Source: an uncultured Christensenella sp. (GTDB lineage: Bacteria; Bacillota; Clostridia; Christensenellales; Borkfalkiaceae). Taken from it: 16,569 nucleotides of DNA. The stretch lies in contig CAJTRW010000005.1 of NCBI GenBank assembly GCA_910578765.1, forward strand, positions 58,206 to 74,774, in the 5' to 3' direction. The notes under the pieces were generated by a model. The model was not told the DNA's origin and did no database searches. It saw only the letters and a program-made list of their open reading frames with translations. The position numbers were made by a program, and so were the translations under genes. This document shows positions 7,543 to 15,964 of this stretch, piece after piece (the stretch's first letter is position 1; each line of letters starts with the position of its first letter).

Positions 7543-10361
7543 AAGAAGAAATTTACGTCAAGGGCGCAAAAGAAAACAACTTAAAAAATATAGACGTTCA
7601 TATCCCGAGAAATACTCTTACCGTATTTACGGGACTTTCGGGCAGCGGTAAATCCACGCTCGCCTTCGATACTATTTTCGCAGAAGGTCAACGCAGATAT
7701 ATAGAAAGTCTTTCGTCGTACGCGCGGCAGTTTCTCGGACAAATGGAAAAACCTGACGTAGAGCTTATCGACGGGCTTTCGCCGGCAATATCCATAGACC
7801 AGAAAACCACGTCGCACAACCCGCGTTCAACGGTCGGAACGGTTACGGAAATTTACGACTATTTCCGTCTTTTATTCGCACGCGTAGGCATACCTCACTG
7901 TCCGCAATGCGGCAGGGAAATAAGGCGGCAGTCCGTAGACGAGATAGCCGACAGGGTAATGCTTATGCCGTCGGGCAGTAAAATTATGGTTGAAGCCCCC
8001 GTCGTTCGCGGTAAGAAGGGCGAATTCGTCAAAGAGCTTGCCGGGTATAAAAAGAGCGGCTATGCAAGGGTGAAGGTGGACGGCATAGTCTACGACTTGC
8101 AGGAGGAGATTAGGCTTGAAAAAAATATCCGCCATAATGTTTCCGTTATAGTAGACAGAATAGTCATAAAGGACGGTATTCTGAAAAGACTCAGCGACAG
8201 TCTGGAAAACGCTTTGAAGCTTGCCGACGGTCTTGTGGTTATAGAAAACGACGGAAAGGAAGAACTGTATTCGGCGAATTACGCCTGTCCCGACTGCGGA
8301 ATATCCATTGAGGAAATAGAGCCGCGTTTGTTTTCTTTCAACACTCCCTGGGGCGCATGTCCGGAATGCTCGGGTCTCGGTTTCAAACAGATTGTCGACC
8401 CCGATCTTATCTGTCCCGACAAAAGCAAATCACTGCGCGACGGCGCAATAAAAATAAGCGGTTGGAACCTCGACTCCTCATCCATGACGCAGATGTATCT
8501 TAACGCGCTGTCAAAGGTCTACGGTTTTTCTCTGGACGTGCCCGTTAAGGATTTGCCCGAAAATATTTACAATATGCTGATGTTCGGCAACGGCGGGGAA
8601 AAAATCGATCTGGAATACAACGCATTCCGCTTTTCGGGCAGTTATAAAACCGCGTGGGAAGGTTTCGTCACAAACCTGCAAAGGAGATATAACCAAACTA
8701 CTTCCGAAGGCGTCAAATGGGATATAGAGCGCTATATGCGCACTGCGGACTGTCCCGTTTGCCGCGGCAAAAGGCTTAAAAAGGAAGCGCTTGCCGTAAC
8801 CGTCGGCGGGAAAAACATTATGGAAGTCTGCGATATGTCGGTGGACGATTTGACGGATTTTGCGGATTTCGGATTCTTCGGCAAGACGGAGCATCTTATT
8901 GCCGACAGTATAATAAAGGAAATTAACAGCCGCCTCAGCTTTCTTAAAAACGTAGGACTGGGATACCTTACCCTTTCGCGCAGTGCGGCGACCCTTTCGG
9001 GCGGCGAAAGTCAGCGCATACGTCTTGCAACGCAGATTGGCAGCGCGCTAACGGGCGTTTTGTATATACTTGACGAGCCGAGTATAGGACTTCACCAACG
9101 CGACAACCAAAAGCTTCTCAATTCGCTTCTCGGACTGAGAGATTTGGGTAATACGCTTATAGTCGTCGAGCATGACGAGGATACTATGCGCGCGGCGGAC
9201 TATATTGTGGATATAGGTCCGAAGGCGGGCGTTCACGGCGGCGAAGTGGTTGCGTGCGGCAGTGTGGAAGATATAGAGAGGGAGCCGCGTTCGATAACCG
9301 GCGACTATCTTTCGGGAAGAAGAAAGATAGAAATACCCGAAATGCGGGTAAAGCCCGACGGACGATATTTAAAGGTTTACGGTTGCAGACAGAACAATCT
9401 CAAAAACGTGAACGTTGAAATTCCCGTCGGTCTTATCACCGCCGTAACGGGCGTTTCCGGAAGCGGTAAATCCAGCCTTGTAAACGAAATAATTTATCCG
9501 TATCTTGCTAACAATCTCAACGGAGCGCGCCAGCTTTCGGGCAATGCGGAAAAATTCGAAGGGCTGGAATATTTCGATAAAGTAATCGCTATAGACCAAC
9601 AGCCCATAGGCAGAACTCCCAGAAGCAACCCCGCCACATATACTGGCGTGTTTACGATGATAAGAGATCTGTTTGCGGCGACGCCCGACGCAAAGGAAAA
9701 GGGCTACAAGAGTGGCAGATTTTCGTTCAACGTTTCGGGCGGCAGGTGCGAGCATTGTCAGGGCGACGGAATAATAAAAATAGAAATGCATTTCCTGCCA
9801 GATATTTACGTGCCGTGCGAGGTGTGCGCAGGTAAACGTTACAACCGCGAAACGTTGGACGTAAAGTATAAGGGTAAAAGCATATCCGACGTGCTTGAAA
9901 TGACCGTTGAAGAAGCGGCTGAATTTTTTAAGCCCGTATCTAGTATTTACAACAAGCTTTCCACGCTTTGCGACGTGGGATTGGGTTATATAAAGCTGGG
10001 GCAGAGCGCGACCACTCTTTCGGGCGGCGAAGCGCAGCGCGTCAAGCTTGCTACCGAACTTTCCAAACGCGGCACGGGCAGAACTTTTTATATCCTCGAC
10101 GAGCCGACGACGGGTCTGCACAGCTACGACGTGGATAAACTGGTAAAAATTATTTCACGGTTGCGCAGCGGGGGAAATACCGTCCTCGTCATAGAGCATA
10201 ACCTCGACGTAATTAAAACCGCCGACTGGATTGTCGACCTCGGTCCCGAGGGCGGCGACAAGGGCGGCACGGTGATAGCGGTAGGCGCGCCGGAAGAAAT
10301 AGCGGCTTGCGCTAAAAGCTATACGGGACAATTCCTCAAAAATATCTTAAATCAAAAATAA
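7539..10361 (+). CDS. uvrA: Excinuclease ABC subunit A (UvrA)
   Basis: UvrA is the ABC-type ATPase that recognises damaged DNA and delivers UvrB. The protein has 940 residues, the usual length. Both nucleotide-binding halves are complete: Walker [10 protein letters not shown] (32-40) and GVSGSGKSS, signatures [12 protein letters not shown] and [12 protein letters not shown], and Walker B regions [10 protein letters not shown] and [10 protein letters not shown]. Zinc-binding cysteine groups are present (CPDC...CPEC in the first half; CEHC...CEVC in the second). The start codon overlaps the uvrB stop (ATGA), so the two subunits are translationally coupled from the promoter at 5470. A terminator directly follows, so the operon is uvrBA only; uvrC is not in this window. 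Confidence 0.98.
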   Translation: MKEEIYVKGAKENNLKNIDVHIPRNTLTVFTGLSGSGKSTLAFDTIFAEGQRRYIESLSSYARQFLGQMEKPDVELIDGLSPAISIDQKTTSHNPRSTVGTVTEIYDYFRLLFARVGIPHCPQCGREIRRQSVDEIADRVMLMPSGSKIMVEAPVVRGKKGEFVKELAGYKKSGYARVKVDGIVYDLQEEIRLEKNIRHNVSVIVDRIVIKDGILKRLSDSLENALKLADGLVVIENDGKEELYSANYACPDCGISIEEIEPRLFSFNTPWGACPECSGLGFKQIVDPDLICPDKSKSLRDGAIKISGWNLDSSSMTQMYLNALSKVYGFSLDVPVKDLPENIYNMLMFGNGGEKIDLEYNAFRFSGSYKTAWEGFVTNLQRRYNQTTSEGVKWDIERYMRTADCPVCRGKRLKKEALAVTVGGKNIMEVCDMSVDDLTDFADFGFFGKTEHLIADSIIKEINSRLSFLKNVGLGYLTLSRSAATLSGGESQRIRLATQIGSALTGVLYILDEPSIGLHQRDNQKLLNSLLGLRDLGNTLIVVEHDEDTMRAADYIVDIGPKAGVHGGEVVACGSVEDIEREPRSITGDYLSGRRKIEIPEMRVKPDGRYLKVYGCRQNNLKNVNVEIPVGLITAVTGVSGSGKSSLVNEIIYPYLANNLNGARQLSGNAEKFEGLEYFDKVIAIDQQPIGRTPRSNPATYTGVFTMIRDLFAATPDAKEKGYKSGRFSFNVSGGRCEHCQGDGIIKIEMHFLPDIYVPCEVCAGKRYNRETLDVKYKGKSISDVLEMTVEEAAEFFKPVSSIYNKLSTLCDVGLGYIKLGQSATTLSGGEAQRVKLATELSKRGTGRTFYILDEPTTGLHSYDVDKLVKIISRLRSGGNTVLVIEHNLDVIKTADWIVDLGPEGGDKGGTVIAVGAPEEIAACAKSYTGQFLKNILNQK

Positions 10362-10387
10362 AGCGGCTTAAAACCGCTTTATTTTTT
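10355..10387 (+). terminator. Rho-independent terminator of uvrBA
   Basis: A stem AAAATAAAGCGG/CCGCTTTATTTT with a seven-base loop ends in a T-rich run (10382-10388). It begins inside the last codons of uvrA. Confidence 0.92.
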
Positions 10388-10456
10388 TGCCGTTTATTGT
10401 AGCCAAATTATCGGGCGTTACGTATTATGATATAGCGTAAAGGAGCGCTTGGATAT

Positions 10457-10966
10457 ATGGCAAAACCATTGACTTTGCAAGAAGAATTTCCCACTACGGA
10501 AGGATTGTGTCACGACGCGTACAGTCTGGCGGTAATATCTCCGGCTTATGCCACCTCTACGGGAGAGCTTAACGCCGTTTTACAGTATTTTTACCATTAT
10601 TTCAATTTCGATAAACAGGGTTATAAACAGTACGCCGCCGATCTGGAAAGTATAGCCATTGCGGAAATGCTTCATCTGGAATTGCTCGGTAAAACCATAA
10701 TAGCGCTGGGCGCGCAGCCGATATACAGCCAAAATCCGCCTACGGCGTTCAATTTCTATTCCGCGAAGTACGTTTCGTATTCGCGCAATTTGGTGAACAT
10801 GATAGAGGACGACATAATGGGTGAGAAGCATGCTATAGCTCTCTATAACAAAATGTTGTGCCGCTTGAAAAACGAGCAGATAAAAAAAATAATTTCGCGC
10901 ATACTTGCGGACGAAAAGCTTCATCTTGAAAAGCTTAACGAAATTCTTAAATCGTTGAAATGTTGA
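10457..10966 (+). CDS. Ferritin-like dimetal protein (CotJC/manganese-catalase-like superfamily)
   Basis: A 169-residue four-helix ferritin-like protein. All six expected metal ligands can be placed: Glu37 (GELNAV), Glu70 and His73 (AEMLHLELLG), Glu123 (MGEKHA), and Glu153 and His156 (DEKLHLEKL). This predicts a diiron or dimanganese centre in the helix bundle. The TSTGELNAVLQYFYHYF and ESIAIAEMLHLELLG stretches resemble the CotJC-like/manganese-catalase-like proteins of Clostridia rather than true bacterioferritin. A role in peroxide or oxygen protection, or iron handling, is plausible but unproven. AAAGGAG (10439-10445) lies 11 bases before the ATG. No promoter is convincing in 10388-10438 (a TATTAT at 10423 lacks a good -35). 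The promoter of the next operon overlaps its stop codon. Confidence 0.85.
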   Translation: MAKPLTLQEEFPTTEGLCHDAYSLAVISPAYATSTGELNAVLQYFYHYFNFDKQGYKQYAADLESIAIAEMLHLELLGKTIIALGAQPIYSQNPPTAFNFYSAKYVSYSRNLVNMIEDDIMGEKHAIALYNKMLCRLKNEQIKKIISRILADEKLHLEKLNEILKSLKC

Positions 10967-10991
10967 CAGCAGAGTGTTTTTGTAATAAAAT
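10963..10991 (+). promoter_or_regulatory. Promoter of the two-flavoprotein operon
   Basis: TTGACA (10963-10968), 17 bases and TAAAAT (10986-10991) form a near-consensus promoter. Its -35 element contains the TGA stop of the ferritin-like gene. Transcription would start near 10998, only about 12 bases before the next ATG. Confidence 0.82.
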
Positions 10992-11017
10992 ATTTCATAG
11001 GTCAAAGCTATGAAATA
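10991..11017. repeat. Perfect 10-bp inverted repeat over start site and start codon
   Basis: TATTTCATAG and CTATGAAATA are exact inverted copies separated by seven bases (GTCAAAG). The repeat begins at the last base of the -10 element and includes the ATG at 11010. A repressor operator is the simplest reading. An mRNA hairpin is less likely because the predicted transcript begins inside the left arm. Confidence 0.6.
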
Positions 11018-12179
11018 CGACGTTATAATAATAGGCGGCGGTGCGGCTGGACTTGCATGCGCCGCACGTCTCGATAAAAGCGGTAAAAACATAAACGTGT
11101 GTCTTTTGGACGCCGGCGAAAGGTTCGGTAAAAAGTTAGCCGCAAGCGGCAACGGACAGGGCAATGTTTCCAATACCGATATGACTGTGGGGCATTACCA
11201 CGGCGGTAATCTGCGGCGCGTAGAAAAAATTGCCTGCGCCGACGCCTATGCGGGCGCCGGGCTTTTCAATTGCCTTTTTGCCGTAGACGACAGGGGAAGA
11301 ATTTACCCCGCGGGGAAGCAGGCGTCCGCGCTTGTCGACGACTTGCTCAATTCATTGAAAACTTCACGCTTTACATTGTTAACGGGGCGGAAGGTCGAAA
11401 AAATAAAAACAACCGCGTCGGGCTTTGAAGTTCCCGCAGGCGGCGTGACGGACGAGGCGAAATTTATCGTCCTGTGTACGGGCGGTAAAGCGCAGAAGCA
11501 GTTTAAAACCGACGGCTCGTCTTACAAGCTTGCAACGGATTGCGGACATACGCTTACGCCGCTTTATCCGTCGCTTGTTCAATTAAAAACCGAAACCGTA
11601 CATATAAAATCGTTAAAAGGTATCCGCGCCGATTGCGTCGTTACGGCAGTCTGCAACGGAGAGACGCTTTGCAAAACGAGGGGAGACGTTATTTTTACCG
11701 AATACGGCGTTTCGGGTAATGCGGTTTTTACCGTTTCTTCGTATATTGCGGACAAGCACGGCGCGTTTCTTAACATTGAATTTCTCCCCGATTTCACCGA
11801 AAAGGAAATTGCGGAAAACGTTTCGGCGCATATTAAAGCGGGGTTTGATACGGAAAAGCTGCTTTCGGGCACTCTGCATAATATGTTGGGCAAAGCAATT
11901 ATAGCAAGGGCGGGTTGTCCCGATCCCTGCAAAATTGCGAAAACGCTTAAAAATTTTACTCTGCCCGTCATGGGTACGCTCGGTTTCGATTATGCGCAGG
12001 TCACGAAAGGCGGCGTCGATACCGACGAGGTCACCGACGAGCTGGAAAGTAAGCTCGTAAAAAATATGTTTTTGGCAGGCGAAATTTTGGATGTGGACGG
12101 AGATTGCGGCGGCTACAATTTACAGTGGGCGTTTACAAGCGGTATAACCGTTGCGGACGCAATTTTAAAAAGACTATGA
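11010..12179 (+). CDS. HI0933/BaiN-family FAD-dependent oxidoreductase
   Basis: A 389-residue flavoprotein. The N-terminus carries the FAD-binding Rossmann motif GGGAAGLACAARL (residues 9-21), and the C-terminus the family signature GEILDVDGDCGGYNLQWAFTSG. The family (HI0933/YhiN; some members called BaiN or aminoacetone-oxidase-like) is largely uncharacterised; a role in bile-acid reduction is reported for a gut member but cannot be inferred here. The usual Arg-Cys in the SGNGRCN motif is replaced by Gln-Gly (SGNGQGN, residues 47-53). Translation starts about 12 bases after the predicted transcript start with only a weak AGG. The stop overlaps the start of the next flavoprotein gene (ATGA), so the pair is probably co-expressed and may work on related substrates. 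Confidence 0.9.
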   Translation: MKYDVIIIGGGAAGLACAARLDKSGKNINVCLLDAGERFGKKLAASGNGQGNVSNTDMTVGHYHGGNLRRVEKIACADAYAGAGLFNCLFAVDDRGRIYPAGKQASALVDDLLNSLKTSRFTLLTGRKVEKIKTTASGFEVPAGGVTDEAKFIVLCTGGKAQKQFKTDGSSYKLATDCGHTLTPLYPSLVQLKTETVHIKSLKGIRADCVVTAVCNGETLCKTRGDVIFTEYGVSGNAVFTVSSYIADKHGAFLNIEFLPDFTEKEIAENVSAHIKAGFDTEKLLSGTLHNMLGKAIIARAGCPDPCKIAKTLKNFTLPVMGTLGFDYAQVTKGGVDTDEVTDELESKLVKNMFLAGEILDVDGDCGGYNLQWAFTSGITVADAILKRL

Positions 12180-13717
12180 TATTTCGGCTCGATAACGTAA
12201 AACTTAATATATTCGATGATGAAAGCAAACTTCTTAGCATTGCGAACAGGAAAGCCGGCGGAGAAATTAAATATTTCAAAATCCTCAAAAAGTCGCTCGA
12301 CGCAAGAGATAAGGAAAATATTTTTTGGGTTTATTCGATAGCGTTTTCCAAAAGCGCGCAAACCGAAACTGCGCCGATTGCCGAAAAAATAAACTCGCCG
12401 CGCAAGGTTGCCGTAATAGGGGCGGGACCTGCCGGACTGTTTTGCGCCTTAAGACTGATAGAACACGGTTTTTCGCCTCTGATAATCGAGCGCGGCGAGT
12501 GTGCCGAGCGCAGAATGCAGACGGTGCGTAAATTTTTCGACTGTCGCGTTTTCAATGAAAATTCCAACGTGCAGTTCGGCGAAGGTGGAGCGGGAACGTT
12601 TTCGGACGGAAAACTGAATACTCAGACCCACAGCGGCTTCAACCGCGACGTTTTAGAGCTGTTTGCGCGATTCGGCGCGCCTTGTGAAATAACTTACTTA
12701 AACAAACCGCATATAGGCAGCGATAAGCTTTTCGACGTGCTGATAAATATCCGCAAGCACGTTGAAAACTGCGGAGGAAGTTATCTTTTTTGTACAAAGC
12801 TGTGCGGTTTGGTGCAATCGGGCGGCAAGCTTAAAGGCGTGTTGACGGAAAACGTTTTAACGGGAGAAAAGTCCGAAATTCCCGTTGATTGCGCTGTGCT
12901 GGCGTTAGGGCATTCGGCAAGGGACAGCTTCGAAATGCTGTATGCTTCGGGCGTGAAAATGACGGCGCGGGAATTTGCCGTCGGGGTCAGGATAGAGCAT
13001 CTTGCGCGCGAAATAAGCAAGGCGCAGTACGGAAAAAATTACGCACGGCTTCCCGCGGCGGATTATAAGCTTGTTTCCCACGCGCACGAAAGGACGGTTT
13101 TTACGTTTTGCATGTGTCCGGGCGGAGTGGTTATTCCCGCGGCAAGCGAGCATGGCGGAGTTGTGACCAACGGCATGAGCTGTTATTCCAGGGACGGCGA
13201 TAATTCCAATTCCGCATTAATGGTTCAGCTTAAAAAAGAAGATTTCGGCGCGGACGATATTTTTGCGGGTATGCGTTTTCAGCGCGAAATAGAGCGGCGC
13301 GCCTATGCGGCTGCGGGCGGCGGTTACCGTGCGCCTATACAGCTTTACAAGGATTTTGCATCCGACAGAAATTCTTCGGGCTTCGGAGAGGTAATTCCCT
13401 CATACGCTTGCGGAACGGCTTTCGTTCCTATATGTGAAGTTCTTCCGTTTAAAGCGGTAGAGGCGTTAAAGGCGGCTATACCCGATATGGACAGAAAACT
13501 GCGCGGTTTCGCCGCGCCCGACGCGGTGTTAACCGGCGCGGAAACGCGGTTTTCTTCGCCCTTGCAGATTGTAAGGGGGGAGAGCGGCGAAAGCGTTTCT
13601 CTTTCCGGTCTTTATCCGTGCGGTGAAGGAAGCGGTTATTCGGGCGGAATAACAAGCTCCGCCGCAGACGGCTTACGCATAGCGGAAAAAATATTCGAAA
13701 AATACAAAAATCATTAA
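12176..13717 (+). CDS. COG2509-type FAD-dependent dehydrogenase
   Basis: A 513-residue flavoprotein of the uncharacterised COG2509 family. An N-terminal domain of about 75 residues precedes a dinucleotide-binding motif VIGAGPAGLFCALRL (about 80-94). Family stretches FGEGGAGTFSDGKLNTQ and, near the C-terminus, YPCGEGSGYSGGITSSAADG are clear. It probably binds FAD and catalyses a redox reaction in the cytoplasm; the substrate is unknown. The frame is open upstream, but the ATG at 12176 overlaps the stop of the preceding flavoprotein gene by four bases, which fits translational coupling and gives the MIFRLDNVKL start expected of the family. The operon ends about 85 bases before a large hairpin shared with the convergent pyk gene. 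Confidence 0.9.
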   Translation: MIFRLDNVKLNIFDDESKLLSIANRKAGGEIKYFKILKKSLDARDKENIFWVYSIAFSKSAQTETAPIAEKINSPRKVAVIGAGPAGLFCALRLIEHGFSPLIIERGECAERRMQTVRKFFDCRVFNENSNVQFGEGGAGTFSDGKLNTQTHSGFNRDVLELFARFGAPCEITYLNKPHIGSDKLFDVLINIRKHVENCGGSYLFCTKLCGLVQSGGKLKGVLTENVLTGEKSEIPVDCAVLALGHSARDSFEMLYASGVKMTAREFAVGVRIEHLAREISKAQYGKNYARLPAADYKLVSHAHERTVFTFCMCPGGVVIPAASEHGGVVTNGMSCYSRDGDNSNSALMVQLKKEDFGADDIFAGMRFQREIERRAYAAAGGGYRAPIQLYKDFASDRNSSGFGEVIPSYACGTAFVPICEVLPFKAVEALKAAIPDMDRKLRGFAAPDAVLTGAETRFSSPLQIVRGESGESVSLSGLYPCGEGSGYSGGITSSAADGLRIAEKIFEKYKNH

Positions 13718-13801
13718 ATTATCATATTCTCTACACATTCAAGCGGTATTATATACTTACAAAACAAACGCATACACTTAAATTTTTTCATATTCTCTCT
13801 T

Positions 13802-13834
13802 AGAACGCCGCGCCAAAAATTGGCGCGGGGTTCT
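13802..13834. terminator. Long GC-rich hairpin between convergent operons, without U-tract
   Basis: AGAAC-G-CCGCGCCAA, loop AAA, TTGGCGCGG-G-GTTCT: a 9-bp perfect stem extended by 5 bp after a G/G mismatch. It is central in the 172-base gap between the COG2509 gene and pyk. Neither side has a proper T-run, so it may slow polymerase or protect 3' ends rather than act as a classical terminator. The rest of 13718-13889 is AT-rich with no gene that I can support. Confidence 0.6.
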
Positions 13835-13889
13835 TGTGCTGTTATTAAGTTGATTGATTGAAAATTCAGTATTTCGTGATGCTTATTAA

Positions 13890-15308
13890 CTAAACGGTTT
13901 CTACGTTTATAAGATTGCTGTTTCCGCTTTTGCCGTTGGGGGTTCCGCCGGTTAAAACTATCTTGTCACCTTTTTTAACCAACCCCGTTTCCATTGCGGC
14001 TCTTTTCGCGTAGTGGAAAAGCACGTCTACGGAATAAAATTCTTCGCTCATTACGGGAATTACGCCCCAACTTAAACCAAGCTTTCTGTAAGCGCGTGCG
14101 TCGGTAGTCATTCCTATAATATCTATCATGGGGCGGAAGCGTGAAACCGTCCTTGCGGTTCCGCCCGTCCTCGTGCATACGACTATGACTTTCGCGCCTA
14201 TGTCCTGCGCAAGCGTGCAGGCGGAGTGGGAAAGCGCCTCGGCAAGATTTTTAATGTGATATTCGCTTTCGTCTATGTGCGCGATATACGAAGTGTTCGC
14301 TTCGGCCTGCTCGGCTATTTTTGCCATGGCTTTTACGGCTTCCACGGGATAAGCCCCCGCGGCGGTTTCGCCCGACAGCATTATTGCGGAGGAGCCGTCG
14401 TAAACGGCGTTTGCAACGTCTGAAATTTCCGCACGGGTGGGGCGGGGCTGTTTTATCATGGATTCAAGCATTTCCGTCGCCGTAATACTGCGTTTGCCGC
14501 GTATACGGCAGGAATTTATTATTGTTTTTTGTATGCTGGGAAGCTCTTCAAACGGAACTTCCACGCCCAAATCTCCGCGCGCAACCATTATGCCGTCGCA
14601 TACGTCCAGTATTTTGTCAAGGTTGTTGACGCCCGCACGGCTCTCGATTTTTGCGATTATTTCTATTTCGCCTTCGGGCGAGCCGCACTCTTTAAGCCAG
14701 TTTCTTACGTCTACTATGTCCTGCGCTTTCGAAACGAAAGAGCAAGCCACATAGTCTATGCCCTGTTCTACGCCGAACTTCAAATCCGCTTTGTCCTGCT
14801 CGGAAAGGTAAGTCATTTTAAGCTCTTTATCAGGGAAGAACATGCTTTTGCGGTTGGAAAGCTCGCCGCCGATAACCGTTTTGCATATTACGTCGGGCTT
14901 TGCGACTTTCACTACTTCGAACACTATAAGCCCGTTGTTTAAAAGAATTTTATCCCCCGGATTCATTTGCTCGCATATCCCCTCGAAGGATACTGAAACT
15001 TTTGTATTGTCGCCGATTATATCCTTGGTGGTAAAAGTGAATTCGTCGCCGGCTTTCAGCGTTATTTTACCTTTCGCAAAAGTTTTGATTCTGAATTCCG
15101 GTCCCTTGGTATCCAGCATAATGGGTATGGGTGCGTTTTTAATTTCTCTTACCTTTTTTATTGTTTCGATTTTCTGCGCATGTTCTTCATGCGTCCCGTG
15201 TGAAAAATTCAAACGCGCAACGTTCATACCTGCGTCAATGAGCTCGGAAAGTATCTCCTCGTTGTCGCTGGCGGGGCCCAGCGTGCAAATGATTTTTGTC
15301 TTCTTCAT
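13890..15308 (-). CDS. pyk: Pyruvate kinase
   Basis: A 472-residue glycolytic enzyme that converts phosphoenolpyruvate and ADP to pyruvate and ATP in the cytoplasm. Catalytic features are visible: TKIICTLGPAS start, Arg32, Asn34 and Ser36 in ARLNFSHG, LDTKGPEFR, catalytic Lys220 in AKIES with metal ligands Glu222 and Asp246 (ARGDLGVEVP), and TATEMLESM. The length fits the three-domain form; the extra C-terminal PEP-utiliser-like domain found in some Bacilli is absent. AGGAGA (15315-15320) lies six bases before the ATG, and a promoter is seen upstream. It is convergent with the flavoprotein operon and divergent from rnpB. A small oddity is GKRSITATEM where many homologues have GKPVITATQM. Confidence 0.97.
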   Translation of the reverse strand: MKKTKIICTLGPASDNEEILSELIDAGMNVARLNFSHGTHEEHAQKIETIKKVREIKNAPIPIMLDTKGPEFRIKTFAKGKITLKAGDEFTFTTKDIIGDNTKVSVSFEGICEQMNPGDKILLNNGLIVFEVVKVAKPDVICKTVIGGELSNRKSMFFPDKELKMTYLSEQDKADLKFGVEQGIDYVACSFVSKAQDIVDVRNWLKECGSPEGEIEIIAKIESRAGVNNLDKILDVCDGIMVARGDLGVEVPFEELPSIQKTIINSCRIRGKRSITATEMLESMIKQPRPTRAEISDVANAVYDGSSAIMLSGETAAGAYPVEAVKAMAKIAEQAEANTSYIAHIDESEYHIKNLAEALSHSACTLAQDIGAKVIVVCTRTGGTARTVSRFRPMIDIIGMTTDARAYRKLGLSWGVIPVMSEEFYSVDVLFHYAKRAAMETGLVKKGDKIVLTGGTPNGKSGNSNLINVETV

Positions 15309-15338
15309 TGATTTTCTCCTAAAATAATTCCGTATTTC

Positions 15339-15367
15339 ATTTTAAAATATTTTCGGTAAAAAATCAA
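15339..15367 (-). promoter_or_regulatory. Predicted pyk promoter
   Basis: On the minus strand TTGATT (15362-15367), 17 bases and TAAAAT (15339-15344). The transcript would start near 15332, giving a leader of about 24 bases before the pyk ATG. Confidence 0.65.
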
Positions 15368-15407
15368 ATATTACGTTTAAAATGTTTATTAAAATTTAAA
15401 ATTATGT

Positions 15408-15413
15408 TATAAT
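15408..15413 (+). promoter_or_regulatory. -10 element of rnpB
   Basis: TATAAT lies seven bases before the predicted 5' end of RNase P RNA. The matching -35 region (around 15385-15390, TTTATT) is weak. Confidence 0.6.
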
Positions 15414-15419
15414 AAACAT

Positions 15420-15773
15420 AATTTGAGTTAATTATACGGTTGCGGGCCGCGAAAGCGGCGTGAGGAAAGTCCGAGCATCACAGGGCAAGGGTGCCTGTTA
15501 ACGGCAGGAGAAGGCGACTTCAAGGAAAGTGAACAGAAATATACCGCAGCTTTTTGCTGTAAGGTTGGAATGGCGAGGTAAGAGCTCACCGTCCCTTTGG
15601 CAACAAGGGGAGCCAATTAAACCCCACCCGATGCAAGATTGGGATAAAGGCATACTAACGTAAGGGCTGCCCGTCCGCTTTTATCCGTTAATATCGCTTG
15701 ATTTTACGGGCGACCGTAAAGGTAGATAAATAACCGTACACGACAGAACTCGGCTTACGATTAATCTCAAATT
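15420..15773 (+). ncRNA. rnpB: RNase P RNA
   Basis: This is the catalytic RNA of RNase P, which removes 5' leaders from precursor tRNAs. The conserved blocks are present in order: GAGGAAAGTCCGAGC near the 5' end, ACAGAAATATACCGC, GGTAAGAGCTCACCG, GCGACCGTAAAGGTAGA, and AGAACTCGGCTTACG near the 3' end. The ends are set by helix P1: AATTTGAG-T-TAAT (15420-15432) pairs with ATTAATCTCAAATT (15760-15773) with one bulge. The length of 354 bases and the general layout suggest the ancestral type A form, as in Clostridia, rather than the Bacillus type B; this needs a covariance-model check. It is divergent from pyk and followed by a long hairpin. Confidence 0.95.
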
Positions 15774-15778
15774 AATAT

Positions 15779-15810
15779 AAGCGCCGCAGCGTAAATCCGC
15801 TGCGGCGCTT
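15779..15810 (+). terminator. Strong hairpin downstream of rnpB
   Basis: A perfect 13-bp GC-rich stem (15779-15791 with 15798-15810) closes a six-base loop, six bases after the RNase P RNA end. It probably ends the transcript, although only CCGTTGGCTGCTTT follows instead of a T-run. The insertion element begins shortly after it. Confidence 0.7.
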
Positions 15811-15837
15811 CCGTTGGCTGCTTTAAGCTTAACTTAA

Positions 15838-15856
15838 CCCCCAGTACTACTGGGGG
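15838..15856. repeat. Left-end hairpin of the IS200 element
   Basis: CCCCCAGT, loop ACT, ACTGGGGG forms a perfect 8-bp stem. In IS200/IS605 elements such a subterminal hairpin is recognised by TnpA on single-stranded DNA. Confidence 0.7.
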
Positions 15857-15894
15857 GGATAAAAAAGCTTGCTAAGAAAAGCAGTAGGATAAAT

Positions 15895-15959
15895 AAAAAC
15901 CTCAAGTTATAATAGGGATGGTTTGGCAACCGCATCACTAAAAATAACAGGAGGTTTTT
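15895..15959 (+). promoter_or_regulatory. tnpA leader: -10 box, and anti-RBS segment for read-through transcripts
   Basis: AAAAACCTC (15895-15903) is perfectly complementary to GAGGTTTTT (15951-15959), which contains half of the tnpA ribosome-binding site AGGAGG (15949-15954). A TATAAT (15908-15913) lies between them, so transcripts begun at the element's own promoter (near 15920) lack the blocking segment, while transcripts entering from outside carry it. The -35 of this promoter is weak. Confidence 0.55.
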
Positions 15960-15964
15960 AACAA

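Noticed and set aside
12104..12175. In-frame upstream extension of the COG2509 gene.
   Set aside because: The ATG at 12176 overlaps the previous stop in a typical coupling arrangement, and the extra residues read as a shadow of the preceding gene.
13761..13772. AAACAAACGCAT near 13761, resembling half of the LexA-like box.
   Set aside because: Only the left half matches, there is no promoter beside it, and it lies between convergent genes.
13748..13776. A TATAAT on the minus strand between the COG2509 gene and pyk that could be an antisense promoter.
   Set aside because: The -35 position (TGTATG) is poor and no product would follow; AT-rich sequence explains it.
13722..13798. An 11-base direct repeat (TCATATTCTCT at 13722-13732 and 13788-13798).
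   Set aside because: Only two short AT-rich copies with no target-site or array context; chance is sufficient.
15309..15419. Possible riboswitch or attenuator before pyk.
   Set aside because: The predicted leader is only about 24 bases and contains no stem or known aptamer pattern.
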